Origin: Thermohalobaculum sp039026375
Lineage (GTDB): Bacteria; Pseudomonadota; Alphaproteobacteria; Rhodobacterales; Rhodobacteraceae
Direction of reading: 5' to 3'
NCBI GenBank assembly: GCA_039026375.1
Contig: JBCCML010000076.1
Coordinates: 1-19,488 of the forward strand
Length of the DNA stretch: 19,488 bases
Shown here one piece after another: positions 13,312-19,488 of this stretch (its first letter is position 1; the number at the start of each line of letters is the position of its first letter). Below the pieces are notes generated by a model. That model worked only from the letters and a program-made list of their open reading frames with translations. It had not been told where the DNA came from and searched no databases. The position numbers and the translations under genes are program-made.

Positions 13312-14463
13312 TCATTCTGCGGCGACCTTCGACGCCGCCTGATAGGCGTCCAGCACCAGACCGTGGAAGTGATGCACCGCATGTTCCGATTTGCCCGACC
13401 CGTCGGGGTCATGCACGATCCGTCCTTGCGCGAAGGCGGGCGTCTCCATCCCCCGCTGGACCGACTCGACCAGGGCGATGTCCTCGACCTGCAGCACTTC
13501 GTCCAGATAACGGATTGCCTCAAGCTCCATGGCGTCGGGCTGGGGCGTCTCCAGGAAAAAGTCGTAGGTCTCCAGCGTGCGGTTCGGCCCGACCGGGATG
13601 ATGTTCAGCACAATCATCGACGAGCGGCCCGGATAGCGCATCAGGCAGGTCGTCGGCCAAAGCCACCAGACCGCATGGGTGCGCACCGTGGCGTTCGAGG
13701 TATCGTAGGCCGCATTCTCGCCCTTGCCCGCCTCGGCCATGTGCGAGGAATAGATGCCGTGCGTGGTCACCTTGTAGGTGTCCATGTCGACCAGCGTGCA
13801 GAAATCCTTGTGGGCCGTCGGGCAGTGGTAACACTCCAGGAAATTGTCCACGACGTTCTTCCAGTTGGACTGGATGTCGTAGGTCAGCCGGTGCCCGAAG
13901 GTCAGCTGATCGATGTCCGGCGCCCAGTGCAGGATCTCTGCCGCCAGGTCACCCGAAGCTTGCGCCAGGGGCGGGGCCTCGGGGTCCAAATTGACGAAGA
14001 CAAAGCCGCAGAATTCCTCGACCTGGACGGCGTCCAGGCAGATGTCGGCTGGGTTGAAGCTTTCCAGGTTCTCGGTCTCCGGCGCCCGGCGCAGCTGGCC
14101 CGTCAGGTCATAGACCCAGGCATGGTAGGGGCACAGAATGCGCGTCGTCCGGCCCTCCCCCTCCAGCAGATGGTGGGCGCGGTGCTTGCAGACATTGTAG
14201 AAGGCGCGCAACGCGCCATCGCGGCCCCGAACCAGGGCGATGGGCATGCCGGCGACCTCGACCGTCAGATAGGCGCCGGTATCGCGCAGTTTTTCGGCAT
14301 GGCAGACCCATTGCCAGGTTCGGGCAAAGACGGCCTGGCGTTCATAGGCAAACCAACGGGGATCGGTGTAGGCATCTGCCCTGAGCGAGTGCGATCGCCG
14401 CGGGTCCTGGTCATACCCACGCGCGATCGCGCGCAGTTCTGATGCCGATATCGCCTGGTTCAT
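13312..14463 (-). CDS. Rieske non-heme iron oxygenase alpha subunit, quaternary-amine (choline/betaine/carnitine) type
   Basis: A 383-residue ring-hydroxylating-type oxygenase alpha subunit. The Rieske [2Fe-2S] ligands are Cys92, His94, Cys111 and His114 (CKHRAHH...CPYHAW). The mononuclear iron site is in NFLECYHCPTAH: His213 and His218, with Asp328 as third ligand. Glu210 stands where most such enzymes have the bridging Asp; a bridging Glu is known in carnitine monooxygenase CntA, whose ligands as I recall them all sit five residues earlier. The subgroup includes CntA, glycine betaine GbcA and choline monooxygenase. Next to betC, choline or glycine betaine is the likely substrate, but this is inference. 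ATG 14463 has GGAG six bases upstream; two upstream in-frame starts are less convincing. The ferredoxin-reductase partner is not in the window. It is the first gene of its operon. Confidence 0.87.
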   Translation of the reverse strand: MNQAISASELRAIARGYDQDPRRSHSLRADAYTDPRWFAYERQAVFARTWQWVCHAEKLRDTGAYLTVEVAGMPIALVRGRDGALRAFYNVCKHRAHHLLEGEGRTTRILCPYHAWVYDLTGQLRRAPETENLESFNPADICLDAVQVEEFCGFVFVNLDPEAPPLAQASGDLAAEILHWAPDIDQLTFGHRLTYDIQSNWKNVVDNFLECYHCPTAHKDFCTLVDMDTYKVTTHGIYSSHMAEAGKGENAAYDTSNATVRTHAVWWLWPTTCLMRYPGRSSMIVLNIIPVGPNRTLETYDFFLETPQPDAMELEAIRYLDEVLQVEDIALVESVQRGMETPAFAQGRIVHDPDGSGKSEHAVHHFHGLVLDAYQAASKVAAE

Positions 14464-14961
14464 GCCCTGCTCCATTGTTACCGGGACACGTGCCTTCGCG
14501 GGGAGTGTCTGCCGAAAAAACGTCACCGACAAGCGGAATCAGGCGCAGCTAAGGTGCCCCCGAAAAGATCGGTACGAACCAGAGCGAACCGGCGACCTGG
14601 GGCGTTGATGGGCGGGATTTTATCGCCGTCCTGATCTGGACGCGATCCATAAATCATCATGAAAACATCAGCTTACGAAAACATCGCCGCACCATCACGC
14701 CCCCCGCGTGAGACTGACAGACAATGAACATTGCGACTCCCGTGCAATGACGCTCGCCGGTTAATCCGAAATCATCGCAAACGACGACGAGAATCGTCTG
14801 CTCGAGATTGTAGACACGGCGGCAGCCTGGGGTAACGCCTCTCTGCAGAAACAGCTTCTCTGAACCGGCAACTGTGCCCAGAGGGCTTGCACCGACTGCC
14901 GATGGATGGTTGCGGAAACCTGGACGCCGCAGCCGCAGCCAATGGGGTCGAGGTTGCGAAC
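14464..14961. promoter_or_regulatory. Divergent intergenic region between Rieske operon and giant repeat gene
   Basis: A 498-base stretch less GC-rich than its neighbours, with no convincing gene. It should contain the leftward promoter of the Rieske-betC operon and the rightward promoter of the repeat protein gene. I found no confident sigma-70 boxes and no terminator. A pair of 9-base direct repeats lies at 14661-14685. The frame of the repeat protein is open back to 14836, with another ATG at 14902, but without a ribosome binding site. Confidence 0.5.
14661..14685 (+). repeat. Paired direct repeat GAAAACATC
   Basis: GAAAACATC occurs at 14661-14669 and again at 14677-14685, a 16-base period, in the promoter region between two divergent units. 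Such spaced direct repeats can be regulator sites, but there is no other support. Confidence 0.3.
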
Positions 14962-17900
14962 ATGCCGACACTAACAGTTACCACCGCGAACGACGAAGTT
15001 TTCGATAACGACGGCAACGACGCCACCGATGGCGACGGCCTGTCGCTGCGCGAGGCGCTTGGCCTGGCGGCGGCCGGGGACACGATTGTGTTTGCCGACG
15101 GCGTTGACGAGGTGTTTGAGAATGGCGCCCTGATCCGCCTGACCGAAGGCGAGCTGGACATCGACGTCAGTCTGGTGATCGAGGGTGGGGGCAAGGTCAC
15201 CATCACCGGCGATGCCGGAAACGACGATACCACCACCGATGGCCTGACCGACCTGTCACTCAGCAGCAACGCCCAGCTGGACGACAACAGCCGCATCTTC
15301 AACATCACTTCCGCCACGACCCTGACAGGCCTGACCCTGACGGGCGGCTCCAGTGTTGACGATGGTGGCGCGGTCTACGCGAGTGATGCGTTGACGATCA
15401 CCGACAGCGTTTTCAGCGGGAACCAATCCGGCGAATCCGGTGGTGCCGTTTACGCAGATGGCACCTTGACCGTGCGCGATAGCGTTTTGAGCGGGAACGA
15501 AGCCGGTTCCAACGGCGGCGCGATAGCTGCTGACAATGCTCTGTTCATCGAAAACAGTGTTGTCGACAGTAACGTCGCTGTTTTTTTGGGTGGCGGTGTT
15601 TCGTCCAATTCCCGCAGTGTGACTGTGCTCAACAGCACCATTGACGACAACACGGCGGGGGCCGGGGGCGGCCTGAAGTCGTCTAGCTCCGGCACTGTGC
15701 GGATTCTCTACAGCTCGATCAGCGGCAACCGCGCAGAAACCACGGCCGGCGGTGGGATCACCAACAACACCGGCCAGATACTCCTGATCGGGAGCGTCTT
15801 GAACGGGAATCTGGCCCAGGGCTCTGGTGGCGGGATCAGGACAGCCGGTGACGTCACGGCGATCAACAGCACGATAAGCGGGAACACCGTGGTCGGCAGC
15901 GGGTCATATGCTGGCGCGATCAGGGGCGACGCGCTCACGCTGATACAAAGCACAGTGACCGGCAACAGGGTGAATGGACAGGCAGCGGCGCTGTTCTCTG
16001 TCACCAATGACATCTCTTTGACTAACTCGATCATTCTGGGGAACAGGGGGTCGAGTGAGATTGCCACCGACGATGGCACCGGTGCGTTCACATCGACGGG
16101 CGTCAACATTGTCGGCAGCAGTTTACTGAGCGGTGACACAGAGATTGGCACCGTCACAGCGGAAGAGATCTTTGACGACGTCGCAGAGGTCGGCAACGGG
16201 ACTGGCGTCTATAGCGGTGTTCTGGCCGACAATGGCGGGTCGACACAAACTGTCGCCCTGCTGGAGGATGCGTCAAACCCGGCGCTGGACGCGGGCGATG
16301 ACGATGCCGCGCTGGTCACCGCGCTGTCTGAAGCCAGCCTGGGCATCGATCTGAACGGCGATGGCGACACCAACGATACAATCGACAGCATCGATGACTT
16401 TGCCTTCGACCAGCGGGGCAACGGGTTCGACCGCCAAGCGGACATTCCGTTTGTTGGGGGAGACGACACCGTCGATCTGGGCGCTTTCGAGCTTCAGTCC
16501 AGTGTTGCTGATGACCCCAGCCTGATCGTTACGACAACAGATGACGATATAGACCCATTCGACGGCGTCATCTCGTTGCGCGAGGCGATTGCCCTTGTGA
16601 ACGACGGCACGCTGTCCGGCACGATCACCTTCGCCAGCGGAGCAGGCGAGGCGTTCGAGACCGGCGGTCTCATTCGCCTGACCGAAACGTTGGAGATCAC
16701 CGCGGGTGTGACCATCGCCGGTGACGGGCTTGTGACAATCACCGGTGACGTGAACAACGATGACGTTACCGTCGATGGGATTACAGACCTGTCGCAGACC
16801 AGCGACGAAAACTCCGACGACAACGTCCGCATCTTCTACGCACGCGACATCGGCCAGTCTGTGGAGTTCTCGGGCCTCACGCTGACCGGCGGTTATGCGG
16901 GGGCATCTCTTGGAAACTCTCTCGGCGGCGCGATCCGAACAGCGACAGAGACAACCATCCGCGACAGCGTCATAGCCGGGAACAAGGCTTTGTTCGTGGG
17001 CGGTGGGGTTGCAGCCAATAACGAGTTTCTGACGCTGATCGACAGCACTGTTTCCGGCAACGTCAGCGGCTACAACGGTGGCGGGGTCTTTTCGGACAAT
17101 GGCGCGCTGGTGATCGGCAGCACATTGACCGACAACGTGTCCAGCGGTCAGGAAGGCGGGGGCGGCGGGCTTGCCGCGACAGGCGGCGTCGTCGTTGTCA
17201 GCAGCGTGATCAGCGGCAATAGCTCGTCTGGTTTCTATGGTGGCGGCGGTATCCTTGCGCAAAGATTGACGCTGATCGACAGCACCGTCAGCGACAACAC
17301 AACTTCGGGATCCTTCAACAGCGGGGGCGGCGGCGTTCGGGCCACCGGGGCGACCGTTCTGATCAATTCGACGATCAGTGGCAACAGCACAAGCGGCGCC
17401 ATGCAGATCGGAAGCCGCGTTTACGGCGACGGCGGCGGGCTATCGATCGAGGGCAATGCAACCCTGGTCAACAGTACGATAAGCGGGAACAGCACGTCAG
17501 GGACGCCCGCAATCGGTGGCGGGATCGCCATCAATGATGGCGCTGAACTTACGCTGACGAACTCGATCGTCCTGGGCAACAAATCCATCGATGCAAGCGA
17601 TGACGGTGACGAGATCGGGATTGTGTCCGGCACTGTCGTCTACTCGGGCCTGAACATTGTCGGCACAGGATCGGACAACGATGCATCCGACTTTGTGATC
17701 AACGGCGTGGCGAACGACATCTTCGCCCAGACAGCGAACGATCTGGGTGTCTACGAAGGGGTGCTGGGCGATAACGGCGGCACCGCCCAAACGATCGCCT
17801 TGCTCGACAGCACCTCGAACCCGGCCCTGGATGCCGGGGACGACGACGCGCCGCTGGGCATCACGCTCAGTGAAAGCACGATTGGCGTGGACCTGAACGG

Positions 17901-19488
17901 GGACGGCGACACCGACGACACGCTGGACAGCATCGACGATTTCGCCTTCGACCAGCGTGGCGCGGGATACCGCCGCGCCCAGGATGACCCCAACATCGAC
18001 AATGGCGGAACAATCGACCTGGGCGCCGTGGAACGCCAAGAAGCGCCCAGCCTTGTGGTCACGACCGCCAACGATGTGGTGGATGCCTTCGACGGCGTCA
18101 CCTCGCTGCGCGAAGCGATCGCGTTGGTCGCGGATGGCTTCTCTCCCGGCACCGCCATCACTTTTGCCGACGGCGCGAACGGGGCGTTCGAGAACGGCGC
18201 GACGATCACCCTGACCCAGGAACTGACAATATCCGCCGAGACGATCATCGAGGGTGGCGGCAAGGTCACCATCACGGGCGACGTAGACGGGGACGACATC
18301 CCCGATACGAACGGCCTGACCGATGTCGACGCAACGCTGGCCGATGACGCGACGAAGCTCGGTGACAACGTCCGTCTGTTCAATGCCAGCGCTGACCTCA
18401 CGCTGGACGGCCTGACGCTGACCGGCGGACGGACGGCCCGTGATTTCGATGGCGGTGGCGCCATCAGAAGCACCGCGAACATCGCCATCAGTGACAGCGT
18501 GCTCAGCGGCAACAGCACCGCTGGCCAGTACAGCAACGGGGGTGCCATTTACGGCCAGGCCGATGTGCGGATCTTAGACAGCTCGTTCTCAGGCAACAGC
18601 ACGAACAGCGCCGGCAGCGGTGGCGGGGCCGTCTATGGCGTACGCATTGTCCAGCTGATCGGCAGCACCCTCACGGGCAACAGCGCCCGGACAAGCGACG
18701 GGTCAGCCGAACAGCCCGTGCGCGGTGGCGCCGTCATCGGGATCGGCGAGACCATTCTGGTCGACAGCACGGTCAGCGATAACACCGCCACCGGCGGTTA
18801 TGCGCTTGGCGCCGGCGTCTTCGCCGAGAACACCCTTTGGATCGTCAACTCGACCGTTAGCGCGAACACCACCTCCGGCACCTTCCAAAGCCAAGGCGCC
18901 GGCCTCTTTTCGACGGATGAACTTTTCCTGATCCAAAGCACCGTCAGCGGTAACCATGCCGTCGGCGATACGGCACTGGGGGCCGGGATCTACAGCGCTG
19001 GCGGCGCATCCCTGATCAACAGCACGGTCAGCGCCAACGTCTCCACGGGCACCTCTGCTCAGGTTGGCGGGATCTGGAGCGATGGCCTCTCCGGTCAGGG
19101 CATCTCGCTGACCAACAGCATTGTGCTCGGCAACACGTCTACCAACGACGGTGATGTGCAGCTTTACCAGAACACGTCGTCGGGCGCCGCGACCAGCTAT
19201 CAGGGGCTGAACATCGTCGGCACAGGCTCGGACAGCGATGCTTCCGACGGTGTGATCAACGGCGTCGCGAACGACATCTTCGCTGCGACCGAGGAGGTTT
19301 CGGACGCCAACGACAGCCCCACGGGCGTCTTCGGCGGTGTGTTGGCTGACAATGGCGGGGATCGGCAGACGGTTGCGCTGAAGGCGTCGCTGGACAATCC
19401 GGCGCTTGATGCGGGTGATGACGATGCCTCGTTGGGCGTCACCTTGGACGAGGCCACGCTGGGCGTCGACATCAACAGTGACGGCGAC
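14962..19488 (+). CDS. Giant tandem-module beta-helix surface/adhesin protein, 3' end beyond window
   Basis: An uninterrupted frame of 1509 codons to the window edge. ATG 14962 has GAGG eight bases upstream; an ATG at 14902 lacks one. Three modules start at about residues 4, 521 and 1031. Each has an LTVTT...SLREA(I/L) head (SLREA at 28-32 in module 1), an EGGGKVTITGD segment, about nine rungs of 24-28 residues of the form GG(A/G)(I/V)..S(T/V)(I/V)SGN (POMP/right-handed beta-helix type), then GVLADNGG..QTVAL...NPALDAG, a D-x-N-x-D-G-D loop (residues 463, 977, 1503), FDQRG and (V/I)DLGA(F/V)E, matching choice-of-anchor-Q-like tails. It is acidic, nearly cysteine-free and has no Sec signal or membrane segment at the N-terminus, fitting type I secretion with a C-terminal signal outside the window. 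Probable role: exported, calcium-binding surface attachment. Function and export route are inferred. Confidence 0.85.
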   Translation, partial: MPTLTVTTANDEVFDNDGNDATDGDGLSLREALGLAAAGDTIVFADGVDEVFENGALIRLTEGELDIDVSLVIEGGGKVTITGDAGNDDTTTDGLTDLSLSSNAQLDDNSRIFNITSATTLTGLTLTGGSSVDDGGAVYASDALTITDSVFSGNQSGESGGAVYADGTLTVRDSVLSGNEAGSNGGAIAADNALFIENSVVDSNVAVFLGGGVSSNSRSVTVLNSTIDDNTAGAGGGLKSSSSGTVRILYSSISGNRAETTAGGGITNNTGQILLIGSVLNGNLAQGSGGGIRTAGDVTAINSTISGNTVVGSGSYAGAIRGDALTLIQSTVTGNRVNGQAAALFSVTNDISLTNSIILGNRGSSEIATDDGTGAFTSTGVNIVGSSLLSGDTEIGTVTAEEIFDDVAEVGNGTGVYSGVLADNGGSTQTVALLEDASNPALDAGDDDAALVTALSEASLGIDLNGDGDTNDTIDSIDDFAFDQRGNGFDRQADIPFVGGDDTVDLGAFELQSSVADDPSLIVTTTDDDIDPFDGVISLREAIALVNDGTLSGTITFASGAGEAFETGGLIRLTETLEITAGVTIAGDGLVTITGDVNNDDVTVDGITDLSQTSDENSDDNVRIFYARDIGQSVEFSGLTLTGGYAGASLGNSLGGAIRTATETTIRDSVIAGNKALFVGGGVAANNEFLTLIDSTVSGNVSGYNGGGVFSDNGALVIGSTLTDNVSSGQEGGGGGLAATGGVVVVSSVISGNSSSGFYGGGGILAQRLTLIDSTVSDNTTSGSFNSGGGGVRATGATVLINSTISGNSTSGAMQIGSRVYGDGGGLSIEGNATLVNSTISGNSTSGTPAIGGGIAINDGAELTLTNSIVLGNKSIDASDDGDEIGIVSGTVVYSGLNIVGTGSDNDASDFVINGVANDIFAQTANDLGVYEGVLGDNGGTAQTIALLDSTSNPALDAGDDDAPLGITLSESTIGVDLNGDGDTDDTLDSIDDFAFDQRGAGYRRAQDDPNIDNGGTIDLGAVERQEAPSLVVTTANDVVDAFDGVTSLREAIALVADGFSPGTAITFADGANGAFENGATITLTQELTISAETIIEGGGKVTITGDVDGDDIPDTNGLTDVDATLADDATKLGDNVRLFNASADLTLDGLTLTGGRTARDFDGGGAIRSTANIAISDSVLSGNSTAGQYSNGGAIYGQADVRILDSSFSGNSTNSAGSGGGAVYGVRIVQLIGSTLTGNSARTSDGSAEQPVRGGAVIGIGETILVDSTVSDNTATGGYALGAGVFAENTLWIVNSTVSANTTSGTFQSQGAGLFSTDELFLIQSTVSGNHAVGDTALGAGIYSAGGASLINSTVSANVSTGTSAQVGGIWSDGLSGQGISLTNSIVLGNTSTNDGDVQLYQNTSSGAATSYQGLNIVGTGSDSDASDGVINGVANDIFAATEEVSDANDSPTGVFGGVLADNGGDRQTVALKASLDNPALDAGDDDASLGVTLDEATLGVDINSDGD
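14971..16518 (+). repeat. Adhesin module 1
   Basis: First copy of the in-frame module, about 516 residues. It runs from LTVTTANDEVFDND to VDLGAFELQ plus a short linker, and contains about nine GG-x-SGN rungs. It is the most diverged of the three at the DNA level, with its own rung sequences. Confidence 0.75.
16519..18048 (+). repeat. Adhesin module 2
   Basis: Second copy, 510 residues, from SLIVTTTDDDIDPFDG to IDLGAVERQEAP. Head (DPFDGVISLREAIALV) and tail (LNIVGTGSDNDASDF) match module 3 closely, also in DNA. Confidence 0.75.
18049..19488 (+). repeat. Adhesin module 3, cut by window edge
   Basis: Third copy, from SLVVTTANDVVDAFDG to the D-x-N-x-D-G-D loop (residue 1503 on) where the window ends. 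About 35-45 residues of the tail, including FDQRG and the (V/I)DLGA motif, are missing. It is slightly longer than module 2 in its rung part. Confidence 0.75.

Noticed and set aside
14701..14760. Tiny ORF starting ATGAACATTG in the intergenic region
   Set aside because: Only eight codons, with no ribosome binding site.
14902..14961. Upstream ATG 14902 as the adhesin start
   Set aside because: No ribosome binding site, and the 20 added residues (alanine/asparagine-rich) do not form a signal peptide. ATG 14962 has GAGG at suitable distance.
15708..18548. Long minus-strand open frames opposite the adhesin (for example 16273-17262 and 17751-18548)
   Set aside because: They mirror the repeat codons of the plus-strand gene, have low-complexity composition, no ribosome binding sites and no recognisable domain.
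15360..19100. Short repeated DNA strings (AGCAC(G/C)GTCAGCG..AAC and similar) at intervals of about 75 bases, resembling a CRISPR array
   Set aside because: The repeats are degenerate, stay in one open reading frame and encode beta-helix rungs (STVSGN-type). Spacing follows codons and the intervals are not unique spacers.

Overview
The window looks like a chromosomal segment of a GC-rich, probably marine, alphaproteobacterium of the Rhodobacteraceae/Roseobacter type. The basis is high third-position GC, tight operons with ATGA overlaps, a GC-rich dispersed palindrome of a kind common in alphaproteobacteria, and the gene content: a choline-sulfatase/Rieske quaternary-amine cluster, hydantoinase A/B, several SDRs, a TSUP exporter and a giant repeat adhesin. 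The taxonomic call is inference; no rRNA or other marker gene is present.

Left part (1-3967, all leftward): the first third of a polyphosphate kinase 2 gene (1-326). Ahead of it is a three-gene operon read from right to left: a thiamine-diphosphate enzyme of the acetolactate-synthase type, a TauE/SafE-family exporter whose start overlaps the preceding stop, and a short-chain dehydrogenase (SDR). Upstream of these is a small protein with two YegP/DUF1508 repeats.

Middle (4295-10013, rightward): hyuA, hyuB, a HisC-like aminotransferase and an Asp/Glu-racemase-superfamily enzyme (maleate isomerase/arylmalonate decarboxylase type). The last three genes are coupled by ATGA overlaps. The hyuA-hyuB gap holds a palindromic repeat, and a hyuB-like start sequence appears on both sides of it. 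The set looks like a catabolic cassette for a cyclic amide, hydantoin-like or related compound; the substrate is unknown.

Right-middle (10010-14463, leftward, convergent with the hyu cassette at a shared CTAG): a Rieske oxygenase alpha subunit of the choline/betaine/carnitine type, choline-sulfatase betC, and two SDRs. Both gaps flanking betC hold a possible micro-ORF (17 and 35 codons). The 35-codon one overlaps the stop of betC and the start of the next gene exactly. The operon plausibly releases choline from choline-O-sulfate and oxidises a quaternary ammonium compound.

Right end (14962 to beyond 19488, rightward): an open frame of 1509 codons with no stop and no visible Sec signal. It is built of at least three tandem modules of about 510-526 residues. 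Each module has an SLREA-type head, a right-handed beta-helix of about 25-residue GG(A/G)(I/V)...S(T/V)(I/V)SGN rungs, and a choice-of-anchor-Q-like tail with a D-x-N-x-D-G-D loop. It is probably a very large exported surface or adhesion protein. This tandem architecture is the most striking element here.

No tRNA, rRNA, CRISPR array, insertion sequence or replication origin was recognised.
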